DNA of 64,000 nt from Agarilytica sp033852165 (GCA_033852165.1 JAWSUZ010000020.1:1-64000), one strand, 5' to 3'. Numbered from the stretch's first letter, positions 26,653-35,883 are shown. Numbers and translations are program-made. Notes: generated by a model from the letters alone, not told the origin.

Positions 26653-27327
26653 ATGGCAATTTCAGATTGGCCCAAAAAGGACCGCCCAAGGGAAAAGCTC
26701 TGTATTCAAGGAGCCCACTCATTATCCGATACAGAACTATTAGCCATTTTTTTACGTACCGGCTGCGTAGGAAAATCTGCTGTTGATTTGGCCCGAGAAC
26801 TCATTCTCACATTTGGCAGCCTACGAGGTTTACTTGAAGCCAGCTGTGAAGAATTTTGTCAGGGTCTTGGTTTAGGTCCCGCAAAATACGCTCAACTACA
26901 AGCCGTTCTCGAAATGGCTAAACGTCACCTCGCTGAACACCTCGTACAAGATGCTTCACTAGATAGCAGCCATCACGTTAAGAAGTTTTTAAGTGCCAAG
27001 CTTCGGCATCAACGTCGAGAAATCTTCGCTGCGTTGTTTCTTGATTCTCAGCATCACCTCATTGCTTATGAAGAGCTGTTTCAAGGCACCCTCAATACCG
27101 CTGCAGTGTATCCCCGCGAAGTTCTTGTACAGGCCCTAAAACACAACGCAGCTTCTGTTATTTTCGCCCACAACCACCCCTCCGGTCGTGCAGAACCCAG
27201 CGAGGACGATATTTCTCTCACAAAGACACTAAAACAGTGCCTCGCACTCATCGACATCAAAACAATAGATCACGTAATTGTAGGGGAAGGTCAAACATAC
27301 TCATTCGCAGAACACGGCAAGCTGTAA
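26653..27327 (+). CDS. radC: RadC family JAB/MPN domain protein
   Basis: 224 residues from ATG 26653, preceded by AGGAGG at five bases (an ATG 42 bases upstream lacks a good site). An N-terminal helix-hairpin-helix-like region (about 30-85) and a C-terminal JAMM domain with HNHPSGRAEPSEDD (zinc ligands) are complete. Despite the name, a role in recombination repair is disputed. It is divergent from coaBC and upstream of rpmB. Confidence 0.95.
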   Translation: MAISDWPKKDRPREKLCIQGAHSLSDTELLAIFLRTGCVGKSAVDLARELILTFGSLRGLLEASCEEFCQGLGLGPAKYAQLQAVLEMAKRHLAEHLVQDASLDSSHHVKKFLSAKLRHQRREIFAALFLDSQHHLIAYEELFQGTLNTAAVYPREVLVQALKHNAASVIFAHNHPSGRAEPSEDDISLTKTLKQCLALIDIKTIDHVIVGEGQTYSFAEHGKL

Positions 27328-27639
27328 ATTCAGCTACCTAACTCTCACGAGGAAACACAACAGCAAGTACAGCTGAAAGGAAGGGGCGCTTAGTCCCTCC
27401 GAAAGGTAAACATCCCTCCCTAAGAGGCGTATCACCACGAAAACACAAATATAATTTGATCTCGAAGACTGATTCTGGTATAAATCGCGCCTCTTTTTGG
27501 TCAGCCAATTGTAAACTGGCATGACCTAGCCAAAGAGCTCAGCAATTTGGCATAAGACAGAATTCACTAAACTATTGTAAAAGACCGCTGGACGCTTGTT
27601 GTGACCACCAGCCGTCGTAAAGACTAAAGAGGCTCCACC
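27328..27639 (+). promoter_or_regulatory. rpmB leader with sigma-70 promoter and hairpin
   Basis: The region between radC and rpmB holds a good promoter: -35 TTGATC (27456-27461), a 17-base spacer and -10 TATAAA (27479-27484). That gives a leader of about 150 bases before rpmB. The leader begins with a hairpin at 27499-27526. No coding sequence was found. Confidence 0.6.
27499..27526 (+). ncRNA. Leader hairpin upstream of rpmB
   Basis: GGTCA-GCCA pairs with TGGC-A-TGACC around a nine-base loop with one bulged base. It lies close to the predicted transcription start, so it would form the 5' end of the rpmBG mRNA. A ribosomal-protein autoregulatory site is possible but untested. Confidence 0.35.
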
Positions 27640-27876
27640 ATGGCTAAGGTATGTCAAGTTACCGGCAAACGTCCGATGACGGGTAATAACGTATCCCACG
27701 CAAAAAACCACACTAAGCGTCGTTTTTTGCCAAATTTACATACTCACCGCTTTTGGGTAGAATCCGAAAAACGTTTCGTACGTTTACGTATCTCGACTAA
27801 AGGCTTGCGAATCATTGATAAGAGCGGTATCGAAGCTGTATTGGCCGATCTCAGAGCACGCGGCGAAAAAGTTTAA
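27640..27876 (+). CDS. rpmB: 50S ribosomal protein L28
   Basis: 78 residues, standard length. N-terminal KVCQVTGKRPMTGNNVSHAK and the HRFWVESEKRFVRLR segment are diagnostic. Only one cysteine is present at the start, the zinc-independent form. It is co-transcribed with rpmG 29 bases downstream, as in most gammaproteobacteria. Confidence 0.98.
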   Translation: MAKVCQVTGKRPMTGNNVSHAKNHTKRRFLPNLHTHRFWVESEKRFVRLRISTKGLRIIDKSGIEAVLADLRARGEKV

Positions 27877-27905
27877 GCCGCCCTTAATACATAGGAGAAC
27901 CCAAC

Positions 27906-28061
27906 ATGCGCGAAAAAATTCGACTCAACTCATCCGCTGGTACTGGTCACTTTTACACAACTGACAAGAACAAGCGCAACATGCCTGGAAAAATGGAGAT
28001 CAAAAAATACGATCCCGTTGTTCGTAAGCACGTAATGTACAAAGAAGCCAAAATTAAGTAG
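27906..28061 (+). CDS. rpmG: 50S ribosomal protein L33
   Basis: 51 residues. It begins MREKIRLNSSAGTGHFYTT and ends VMYKEAKIK, almost the E. coli pattern. No cysteines are present, so this is the zinc-free type. AGGAGA precedes the ATG by eight bases. A strong terminator follows, closing the rpmBG unit. Confidence 0.98.
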   Translation: MREKIRLNSSAGTGHFYTTDKNKRNMPGKMEIKKYDPVVRKHVMYKEAKIK

Positions 28062-28080
28062 ATCTTATTTTTGCTGCATA

Positions 28081-28109
28081 AAAAAGCCGACTTTATAGTC
28101 GGCTTTTTT
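28081..28109 (+). terminator. Rho-independent terminator of rpmBG
   Basis: GCCGAC (28086-28091), loop TTTATA and GTCGGC (28098-28103), followed by six T; an A-run precedes the stem. Confidence 0.9.
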
Positions 28110-28170
28110 GTATCTGCTGATTGGTCGCAAACCATGCGAACAATCAGCCTCAACAGCGAATAACTAGAAA

Positions 28171-28734
28171 CTAGGGTTCGGGGCTTAACAAAGCGATCAA
28201 GCGCTCGATATCCAACGGCTTTTCTAAACACACCTCAGCACCAGCATGCTTAATTTTGCGTACGTTTTCGTCACTCATAAAACCCGTCATCGCGATAACA
28301 CGCACGTTTTTAGAATCATTATTCTCTTTGATACGACGACAAGCTTTAAAACCATCAACTCCAGGCATTAACAGATCCAGTAAAACTACCCGAGGTTTGA
28401 ACGCAACAACCTTTTGACCGGCTTCAAAGCCGTCTCTTGCGGTCTCAATCACGATTTCGGGCAAACGCTCTTGAAAAACATCGTTCAACAATTCCAAATG
28501 ATCCAAGTCATCATCAACGATGAGTACTCGCATCTCAGTATCTTCAATGATTTCTATGCCTTTTTCACGGGCGAAACGTTCGACTTCATCTCGCTCAAAG
28601 CGCCGATGACCGCCAGCAGTTGTACTGGCCTTCAATAAGCCTTTTTGAGCCCAAACTCTTACAGTTATAGGTGATACGCGCAATACATCTGCCGTTTCTT
28701 TGGGAGTGAGATAATCTTTCAATGCTTTATCCAT
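28171..28734 (-). CDS. Excisionase/MerR-type HTH fused to receiver domain
   Basis: 187 residues. Residues 8-55 form a helix-turn-helix of the MerR/excisionase type (LTPKETADVLRVSPITVRVW, then TTAGGHRRF, the typical wing). Residues 66-187 are a receiver with VDDD, phospho-acceptor Asp120 (LLDLLMPG) and switch Lys (EKPLD). The DNA-binding domain is N-terminal, the reverse of most response regulators. It would be phosphorylated by a cognate kinase or phosphotransfer protein. It lies 49 bases downstream of the HDFNN-box protein, so both probably share one transcript. Confidence 0.85.
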   Translation of the reverse strand: MDKALKDYLTPKETADVLRVSPITVRVWAQKGLLKASTTAGGHRRFERDEVERFAREKGIEIIEDTEMRVLIVDDDLDHLELLNDVFQERLPEIVIETARDGFEAGQKVVAFKPRVVLLDLLMPGVDGFKACRRIKENNDSKNVRVIAMTGFMSDENVRKIKHAGAEVCLEKPLDIERLIALLSPEP

Positions 28735-28783
28735 TATTGGTGATTAATACATGTGAAGCGGCGTAATTGACAACTCTCAACGT

Positions 28784-29485
28784 TCAAGAATCATCTGGCG
28801 TCACTGACCTTAAATATACAACAAACTGCTTATCTTGCAGCAAAGATTCACATAGGTGCCCAGCCTGGCTATTAACAAGGGCCATGAGTAGATCCTGATC
28901 ATTGCCAACCGAATCGGCAATGGCCAAGCGCTCCACGTCCTCAACTTTCATTTTCAGCTGCACACCTCTCAAATCCTGGCTACACGCTTCGCAGGTGAAC
29001 TCCTCTACGACTTCAGCCTTCATCCTGCCGTTGTCACAATCATACCCAGCAAATAGTAAGCGGTATATGGCCGCCAACTGTTCAGGCGTATAGTACAACT
29101 TAACATCGGATGGCAGTTCAGCGCCTTTTTCTACACCTTTACTGCTAACCATTGTCGATAGATCTGTTTGAACACGGTCTCTCGCCACTTGCCGAGAAGT
29201 AATACTCTCACGTACCAAGTCCCGAGAACGAATTCCTGCACGCTCTATATTGTCTAAATAACGCGCCAGTTTTTCATCGTTACCCGCTTTTGCACGCTCT
29301 AGAGCTAAATTAGAATACCCCATCGACGATGAAAGAATATTATTGAAATCGTGAAATACGCGGCCAATTTTTTCATCTTCGATTAATTTATTCAAATTAT
29401 TGAGCAATATAGCTTTAAGTTCAGCATTTTCGGCTATCAAAGACTCGACCGTAAATTGATCACCAGTTTCATTAGTAAGAGGCAT
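28784..29485 (-). CDS. Histidine-box (DHp) protein lacking a kinase ATPase domain
   Basis: 233 residues. A short coiled coil (about 13-38) leads into IGRVFHDFNNILSSSMGYSN with the phosphorylatable His45, followed by a second helix (about 70-95): a dimerisation/phosphotransfer hairpin like that in the hybrid kinase encoded divergently. The rest (about 105-233) shows none of the N, G1 or G2 boxes of HATPase domains. It may work as a phosphotransfer hub (Spo0B- or ChpT-like in principle), taking phosphate from the hybrid kinase to the HTH-REC protein. ChpT-type proteins also have degenerate ATPase folds, which this C-terminus could be. Confidence 0.7.
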   Translation of the reverse strand: MPLTNETGDQFTVESLIAENAELKAILLNNLNKLIEDEKIGRVFHDFNNILSSSMGYSNLALERAKAGNDEKLARYLDNIERAGIRSRDLVRESITSRQVARDRVQTDLSTMVSSKGVEKGAELPSDVKLYYTPEQLAAIYRLLFAGYDCDNGRMKAEVVEEFTCEACSQDLRGVQLKMKVEDVERLAIADSVGNDQDLLMALVNSQAGHLCESLLQDKQFVVYLRSVTPDDS

Positions 29486-29842
29486 CGTTATTTTTTTACT
29501 CTCGACTTACTGCAAAAGCGAAGCAGTACTCTGGGCTGATAATTATTGCTGAATCCTACAAAAAAGATAGGCTAGATTTTCTAATCTGTGACACCTGGTG
29601 CATCCTTTTTATCAACCTTGATATTATATGGCAACTTCCCACAGATTGAAGGTTTTAGATTCGAGATAGTTAACTTATCCTGATCTATAGAAAGATGCAA
29701 TTTATGATGATTCGAAATAAGGATCAATCAGCGATCAAATGTTATCTTAAACGCCAGTAATTTTGACAAAGACCACAGCCAACATTCCGTTGTTTTCTAT
29801 AATGACAGAAGATAACGAAAAAACTGAACAAGGATAAATTGA
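29486..29842. promoter_or_regulatory. Divergent promoter region of the phosphorelay genes
   Basis: A 357-base AT-rich region between the two divergent transcripts. A TTGACA (29763-29768) and a TATAAT (29798-29803) occur on the plus strand but 29 bases apart, too far for one promoter. No operator palindrome was recognised. Confidence 0.35.
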
Positions 29843-32029
29843 GTGCCAGACATAGAACAATTTTATCAGCCCGTTGTAATTGTAGATAATGACGGGAAAA
29901 TCATTTCTCAGAACTCTGCCGCTGGTGCTTGCTGCGGTACCCTCTGCTCAGAAATTGCCAACAATATTGACCCTATCAGTACGCCAACCGAAGGGAGCAA
30001 TATTGTCGGTGAACTATGGTGCGAAGAAGTTTGCTACCAAGTTGTATGTTTAAGTGAAACGTCAAGCGCCCGCACTTTACTTCTTTGCGAGCTCAACCAC
30101 TCCAGCCATAACGCATCAGTTCCGATTAATTTTATTGCCAGAGGCAAACGTCAAACAAGCTTACTCGCGATGGCAGAAAAACTCGCCAATATCGGGTTTT
30201 GGCACTTCGACACTCAAAATCAAAAGCTCTACTGGTCAAATGAAGTCTTTACCATCCATAACGAAAATAGTGAAACTTTCGAGCCTACTCTAGAACGCTG
30301 GGAGTCTTTATTAGAAGACAATGACACCCAAAGCTTAAACACGATGTTCGAGGACGCATTAAAAAATAAAAATAGCTTTGAACTTACACTAGCAACAACC
30401 CCGAATAAAGGAAAAAAACGCCACATACGTATTCGTTCCAGTGTAGAAGTGGATGAGAGTGGCGATGTACTTTCCCTTTTTGGGATTGCGCAAGATCTAA
30501 CCGAAGAAGTTGAAAGTAAAGAACAGCTAGAGCGTATGTCACTCGTCGCCAGTCGAACCAACAACGGTGTACTCATTTGCGACAAAGATAGCCGTATACA
30601 ATGGGTGAATCAGGGGTTTGAGCGAATGACGGGGTACGATCAAGCAGAGATGATCGGCAAAACTACCGCAGACTTTTTACACGGCCCATTAACGGACAAA
30701 AGTACACTTGAACAAATACGCAACGGTCTTAATAACCACCAACCGGTGAATTGCGATTTAGTCCACTACCACAAAGATGGCGAGCATTATTGGATTAACG
30801 TGGTCGTCACACCCATTGTGCAAAACGGAAAGCTGGAAGGTTTCATTGGCATTCAAACCAATATTAATGATCGAAAAAAAGCAGATTCTTATTTAGCTCA
30901 AGCGCAACACATGGAAGCACTTGGCCAGCTTGTCGGTGGTGTTGCCCACGACTTTAATAACATCTTGGGAATTTTGCGCGGAAACTTGGAGCTGCTCGAG
31001 CTTAAACTCGATCAATATGAAAATAAACACCTCGCAAAGGCTTTTCATGCCTGTAATCGAGCGACAAGTTTAACTAAAAAACTGTTACAGTTTTCCAAGT
31101 TTAAAGTCACAGAATCGAAGCAGATCAACCCCAACAATGTTATCAACAACCTTGCTGATTTACTCACTAAATCGCTCACACAGAACGTCAAATTGGAGCT
31201 GACCTTAGACCCCGAAACATACTCCGTTTGGGGCAGTAGCGGGGACCTTGAAGATTCAATTTTAAACTTGGTGATTAACGCTCGTGACGCGATGGAGGGC
31301 AATGGAAAGGTTTCTATAATCACCGAAAATTGTGTACTCACAAACGAGTTAGTCCATAAATCACACCGCCGTTCTGTTGTCGCTGGCGATTACGTAAAAT
31401 TAACTATAAAAGATACAGGACCGGGCATTCCAGAACACATTCAAGCGCGAATTTTTGAACCGTTTTTCACCACTAAAGAGCAGGGGAGCGGCCTTGGTCT
31501 CAGTATGGTCTATGGCTTCGTACAAAGATCAAACGGGCACATTTGCGTCGATAGTGGCGACACGATTGGGACTGAGATATGTATCTGGCTCCCTCGATCA
31601 AATGTTGATGAGACTAAAACCAAAAAAATCAAAGCACCAATCGAGACTACCATCAACCGACAGACGGCTATACTTGTCGTAGATGACGAGCCAGATATAC
31701 TCGAAATCGTCAGTGAATACCTTAGCCCTCTCGGCTGCAGGGTCGTTACCACATCAAGTCCAGTGGAAGCTCAACGCATGCTGCTTGAAGATAAAAATAT
31801 TGACATGCTAATCACCGACGAGATCATGCCTGGTGTAGTAAAAGGGCATACACTTGTTAAGACCGCTATACATGCAAATGAAAATATTCGCTGCATCATT
31901 ATGTCCGGCTATAATTTAGATTTAGGGCAAATTGTAGGCAAGGCTGATGTGCTTGCTAAGCCCTTTACGCGAACAGAACTGATCGACATGATCAATAAGA
32001 ACTTAAAAGTAACAGACAAAAATGGCTAA
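29843..32029 (+). CDS. PAS-domain hybrid sensor histidine kinase
   Basis: 728 residues, GTG start with AAGGA eight bases before. No membrane segment, so it is cytoplasmic. A divergent N-terminal PAS-like region (about 1-100) is followed by two PAS/PAC domains (about 110-230 and 230-350), HisKA with His369 in GGVAHDFNN, HATPase with NLVINARDAM, DTGPGIP and GSGLGLSMV (about 410-590), and a C-terminal receiver with Asp659 (ITDEIMPG). It would autophosphorylate on His369 and use its receiver to feed other phosphorelay proteins, several of which are encoded next to it. Confidence 0.93.
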   Translation: MPDIEQFYQPVVIVDNDGKIISQNSAAGACCGTLCSEIANNIDPISTPTEGSNIVGELWCEEVCYQVVCLSETSSARTLLLCELNHSSHNASVPINFIARGKRQTSLLAMAEKLANIGFWHFDTQNQKLYWSNEVFTIHNENSETFEPTLERWESLLEDNDTQSLNTMFEDALKNKNSFELTLATTPNKGKKRHIRIRSSVEVDESGDVLSLFGIAQDLTEEVESKEQLERMSLVASRTNNGVLICDKDSRIQWVNQGFERMTGYDQAEMIGKTTADFLHGPLTDKSTLEQIRNGLNNHQPVNCDLVHYHKDGEHYWINVVVTPIVQNGKLEGFIGIQTNINDRKKADSYLAQAQHMEALGQLVGGVAHDFNNILGILRGNLELLELKLDQYENKHLAKAFHACNRATSLTKKLLQFSKFKVTESKQINPNNVINNLADLLTKSLTQNVKLELTLDPETYSVWGSSGDLEDSILNLVINARDAMEGNGKVSIITENCVLTNELVHKSHRRSVVAGDYVKLTIKDTGPGIPEHIQARIFEPFFTTKEQGSGLGLSMVYGFVQRSNGHICVDSGDTIGTEICIWLPRSNVDETKTKKIKAPIETTINRQTAILVVDDEPDILEIVSEYLSPLGCRVVTTSSPVEAQRMLLEDKNIDMLITDEIMPGVVKGHTLVKTAIHANENIRCIIMSGYNLDLGQIVGKADVLAKPFTRTELIDMINKNLKVTDKNG

Positions 32030-32051
32030 CTAGCGCCAACGGAAACGATAT

Positions 32052-33155
32052 ATGAAGACGCGAATAGTCATCATCGACGACGATCAGGATTTATGTGCGT
32101 TAATCGAAGATGCGCTCTCCAAAGACTACCAAGCTCGGTACGCCACTGATATCGAAACGGCCGTACCGATGATTGCTGATGTCAGTCCAGCTATTGTCAT
32201 TCTGGATATCAACCTTCCAAAAGGAAACGGCTTACAGCTTGGCGAAAAAATCAGTCAGCTAAAAAGCGAACCAAAGGTGCTGTACATATCTGGAGACAAT
32301 TCTTTAGAAATGCGACTAGACGCTTATCAACACGGCGGCTCAGACTTCTTGGCAAAACCCTTTAGAGTGCAAGAACTTAGAGCAAAAATCGAAACCCTTG
32401 ATAAGCTCTATCAAGGGCAATCCCAACTTAAACAATCATCTGATTACGCGACAAAAACAGCCATGAACGCCATGGCTGAAGCCTCACAATACGGAGAGGT
32501 TTTACGTTTTTACAATGCCATGTACAAAGCCGGTTCGATTGACGAAGTAAAGAACGCCTTTTTTTCCCTAATGTCGACATTTCAACTTCAAAGTTCTATA
32601 CAGTTTCGCGTCGACGAAGTTGTCACTCACGACTATCTAGACAAAGGATGCAGTCCTATTGAAATGCAAATATACGAAAACCTCGGACAAGGTGATCGTA
32701 TTATCCCTTTTTCCAGCCGTATGATGGTGAACGGCACATATGCCTCTTTCATTGTTAAAAACATGCCTGTTGAAAATAAGGAATCAAATGGTCGGCTTCG
32801 GGATATCTTGGCAACTTTAGTCGAAGGACTCGATGCAAAATTACTGGATTTACAACGTCTCGGATTATTACGACAAACTTCCCGTGAATTAGCGCTGTCC
32901 AGTCAGCGTCTCACTGCTGTCATGCAGGATCATGAAGAGTTTATTACTGGTGCCATGAATCATGTTATTTCCTCGATTAACGCCAGCTTCGACGTACTCG
33001 AACTGACCGAGATACAGGAGGAGTTTTTTACCAAGCTAACTGAACGCGTGCTCAATGGTATGGAAGATAGCTTTATTCACATAGGTAACGAAACGGATGT
33101 TTTAAATTGTATTCGCCGTTCTCTATCTGCTGTTTTGGGCGACAGCGAAGCGTAA
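32052..33155 (+). CDS. Receiver protein with uncharacterised C-terminal domain
   Basis: 367 residues. The receiver (1-120) has IDDD, phospho-acceptor Asp52 (LDINLPKGNG) and LAKPF switch Lys. The C-terminal part (about 130-367) is helical with a mixed centre (about 165-265) that could be a GAF-like fold. No DNA-binding, GGDEF, EAL or kinase motif is visible. It follows the hybrid kinase by 22 bases, so it is its likely partner. Output is unknown. Confidence 0.75.
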   Translation: MKTRIVIIDDDQDLCALIEDALSKDYQARYATDIETAVPMIADVSPAIVILDINLPKGNGLQLGEKISQLKSEPKVLYISGDNSLEMRLDAYQHGGSDFLAKPFRVQELRAKIETLDKLYQGQSQLKQSSDYATKTAMNAMAEASQYGEVLRFYNAMYKAGSIDEVKNAFFSLMSTFQLQSSIQFRVDEVVTHDYLDKGCSPIEMQIYENLGQGDRIIPFSSRMMVNGTYASFIVKNMPVENKESNGRLRDILATLVEGLDAKLLDLQRLGLLRQTSRELALSSQRLTAVMQDHEEFITGAMNHVISSINASFDVLELTEIQEEFFTKLTERVLNGMEDSFIHIGNETDVLNCIRRSLSAVLGDSEA

Positions 33156-33220
33156 TTCGCTGCACTTCATTTTACCCGATGAATGTTATGCTTATAACTT
33201 AGATTCACCGGGTCCAAGCT

Positions 33221-34036
33221 ATGCCAGAACTTCCCGAAGTTGAAACAACCCTGCGCGGTATTTCACCTCACATCGTCGAACAAAAAATCAAGAAAGTCCT
33301 TATTCGAAACGGCCGATTACGCTGGCCCGTCGACGACAACCTGCCCAAAAAGCTCACAGGTAAGATACTGCGCAGTATTACCCGTAGAGGGAAATATTTA
33401 CTGCTGCATTTCGATCATGGCACCGTGTTATGGCACTTGGGAATGTCGGGCAGTTTACGCATCGTTAAGCCTAAAGAAGAAATAGCCTTACACGATCATA
33501 TTGATGTCGAATTTCACAACGATAAAATACTCCGATTTCACGATCCAAGGCGCTTTGGCGCTGTCGTATGGACAGAGGAAGATCCCTCTGAACACAAGCT
33601 ATTGAACCACCTGGGACCCGAACCTCTTAGCAAGGACTTCGATGGTGATTATTGTTTTCGTAAATCACGCAAAATAAAGCAGGCGATTAAAACCTGGCTA
33701 ATGGATAGCAAAGTGGTGGTAGGGGTTGGGAATATCTATGCCAACGAGTCGCTTTTCCGAGCAGGTATTCACCCACTTAAATCGGCAAGTAAAGTTTCAA
33801 AGGCTAAATATGCGCTACTTGGAGAAGAAATTAAATCTGTATTAAGTACCGCCATTAAACGTGGCGGTACAACTTTACGAGACTTTGTGGGAGGCGATGG
33901 TAAACCCGGATATTTTGCTCAAGAGCTTAATGTCTATGGGCGCGGGGGAGAACCTTGCGTGCAATGCGGGAAAACACTGATCGAAAAACGACTTGGACAG
34001 CGATCCACAGTTTATTGTAATCGCTGCCAAAAGTGA
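33221..34036 (+). CDS. mutM: Formamidopyrimidine-DNA glycosylase
   Basis: 271 residues. The N-terminal PELPEVETTLRG has the catalytic Pro and Glu, Lys of GKYLLL is in place, and the C-terminal zinc finger has four cysteines (CVQCG ... CNRC). It removes 8-oxoguanine and ring-opened purines. Full length. It ends at a convergent intergenic region containing two heptamer tandem repeats. Confidence 0.97.
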   Translation: MPELPEVETTLRGISPHIVEQKIKKVLIRNGRLRWPVDDNLPKKLTGKILRSITRRGKYLLLHFDHGTVLWHLGMSGSLRIVKPKEEIALHDHIDVEFHNDKILRFHDPRRFGAVVWTEEDPSEHKLLNHLGPEPLSKDFDGDYCFRKSRKIKQAIKTWLMDSKVVVGVGNIYANESLFRAGIHPLKSASKVSKAKYALLGEEIKSVLSTAIKRGGTTLRDFVGGDGKPGYFAQELNVYGRGGEPCVQCGKTLIEKRLGQRSTVYCNRCQK

Positions 34037-34043
34037 GTTTCTA

Positions 34044-34077
<34 letters not shown>

Positions 34078-34110
34078 AATAATTTTGGCCCAGAACTGAC
34101 GTATGTCAAC

Positions 34111-34159
34111 CCGTCACCCGTCACCCGTCACCCGTCACCCGTCACCCGTCACCCGTCAC
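34111..34159. repeat. Tandem heptamer repeat (CCGTCAC), seven copies
   Basis: Seven exact copies of CCGTCAC end just before the rph stop region. The unit differs from the neighbouring GAGACCG repeat but has the same period of seven bases. Direct head-to-tail arrangement without spacers rules out CRISPR. Confidence 0.95.
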
Positions 34160-34166
34160 CCAGTAT

Positions 34167-34883
34167 TTACCCTAAAGCTTCTTTTTGCAGGACGATGAGT
34201 TCATCAATTCCTTGCTTGGCAAGGTCGAACATTTGGGTAAACTCTTCTTGAGTAAAAGGTTCTTTTTCTGCCGTTCCTTGTATTTCGATAACGCCACCGT
34301 TTGATGTCATGACGATATTCATATCCGTATGAGCATTAGAGTCTTCAGGGTAATCTAAATCTAAAACAGGCTCTCCTTCATAGATACCTACCGACACTGC
34401 TGCCAATAAATTCGTTAAAGGGTTTGTCTTAATCATTGATTTTTCGACCATGCCGCTAAAGGCATCATGAAGAGCAACACAAGCCCCAGTAATAGATGCG
34501 GTACGCGTACCACCATCAGCCTGAATAACATCACAATCGATAACAACTGTATGCTCGCCAAGAGCTTCTAGATCAATGGCTGCACGCAGCGAACGACCAA
34601 TTAAGCGCTGAATCTCTACAGTTCTTCCACCTTGCTTACCACGTGCGGCTTCTCTTCCCATACGTGAGCCAGTAGAACGCGGCAACATACCGTATTCAGC
34701 TGTAACCCATCCACGGCCTTCGCCTTTCATGAAACGCGGGACACCACTTTCTACACTTGCCGTGCAAATAACTTTGGTATTACCAAATTCAACTAGGACT
34801 GAACCTTCTGCGTGACAGGTAAAGTTTCGTGTAATTCGTACATCGCGCAGTTGGTTGTTTTTGCGTCCGCTGGGTCTTTGCAT
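34167..34883 (-). CDS. rph: Ribonuclease PH
   Basis: 238 residues. It trims tRNA 3' ends by phosphorolysis. N-terminal RPSGRKNNQLRDVRITRNF, the substrate loop RGKQGGRTVEIQRLIGRSLR and DCDVIQADGGTRTASITGA are all conserved, and the C-terminus is complete. It is divergent from yicC across 111 bases, as in many gammaproteobacteria. Confidence 0.98.
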   Translation of the reverse strand: MQRPSGRKNNQLRDVRITRNFTCHAEGSVLVEFGNTKVICTASVESGVPRFMKGEGRGWVTAEYGMLPRSTGSRMGREAARGKQGGRTVEIQRLIGRSLRAAIDLEALGEHTVVIDCDVIQADGGTRTASITGACVALHDAFSGMVEKSMIKTNPLTNLLAAVSVGIYEGEPVLDLDYPEDSNAHTDMNIVMTSNGGVIEIQGTAEKEPFTQEEFTQMFDLAKQGIDELIVLQKEALG

Positions 34884-34994
34884 AATAGCCTCGAAGTTCT
34901 AAATTCAAATATTGGGCGGGCATTATAGCGCCCGAACTTCCGCTATGCTTGTGTGATAACATGAGTTTTTGCGATCTATTTTAGGAAGTACTCT

Positions 34995-35861
34995 ATGCCG
35001 CGCAGCATGACGGGCTTTGCCCGCCAAGAAGTTCAACACTCCTGGGGTTCACTCTCGTGCGAGATACGCAGTGTTAATCACCGTTATCTCGAGCCGTCTA
35101 TTCGTCTACCTGAGACCCTACGCAGTATAGAATCCAACCTACGCGAGCAACTGCGCAAAAAACTCAGTCGCGGTAAAGTGGAAGCAACTTTCTTTCTCAA
35201 AACGGAAGACAGTGAAGACGCTCAGCTAGCACTAAACGAAACACTTGCCAGTACAATTATTAAATTGGCAGAGTCTGTTCAATCACAACTCTCAAAACCC
35301 GCAGACATTAATGCTATTGATGTGCTTCGCTGGCCCGGCGTAATCAAAGCCGCGAAAATAGACACCGACGAACTTAATTCGGTTACAAAATCGCTATTCA
35401 ACGAAACATTGACACAACTGATATCGAATCGAGAACGCGAAGGCAAAGAACTTGGTCAGCTCATCGAAGACAGATTGGTCAGTATTGGCGAAGCGGTCGT
35501 TGAAGTCCGCGCTAATATGCCCGCATTACTCGAACAGCAGCAACAAAAGCTGAGGACGAAGATTGAAACACTTAAAATTGAAGTAGACGAAGAGCGCTTT
35601 TGCCAAGAAGTTGTCTACATCACACAGAAATCTGATGTCGCTGAGGAACTCGATCGACTAGAGACTCACCTCATTGAGGTACGTCACACTCTCAAGCAAA
35701 CCGGCCCAATTGGCCGTCGTCTCGATTTTTTAATGCAAGAACTCAATCGGGAAGCCAACACGCTTTCCTCCAAGTCTATTGCTAGCGATACAACACAATC
35801 CGCTGTTGATATTAAAGTTCTCATTGAGCAAATGAGAGAGCAGATCCAGAATATAGAATAA
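34995..35861 (+). CDS. yicC: YicC family endoribonuclease-like protein
   Basis: 288 residues. N-terminal MTGFARQE and EIRSVNHRYLE, central GKVEATF, and the C-terminal FLMQELNREANTLSSKS are the YicC hallmarks. YicC-family proteins have been linked to stress physiology and, for some members, to RNA cleavage. It is 22 bases upstream of gmk, probably the same transcript. Confidence 0.95.
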   Translation: MPRSMTGFARQEVQHSWGSLSCEIRSVNHRYLEPSIRLPETLRSIESNLREQLRKKLSRGKVEATFFLKTEDSEDAQLALNETLASTIIKLAESVQSQLSKPADINAIDVLRWPGVIKAAKIDTDELNSVTKSLFNETLTQLISNREREGKELGQLIEDRLVSIGEAVVEVRANMPALLEQQQQKLRTKIETLKIEVDEERFCQEVVYITQKSDVAEELDRLETHLIEVRHTLKQTGPIGRRLDFLMQELNREANTLSSKSIASDTTQSAVDIKVLIEQMREQIQNIE

Positions 35862-35883
35862 AATCAGAACATCGCGTAAAAAT

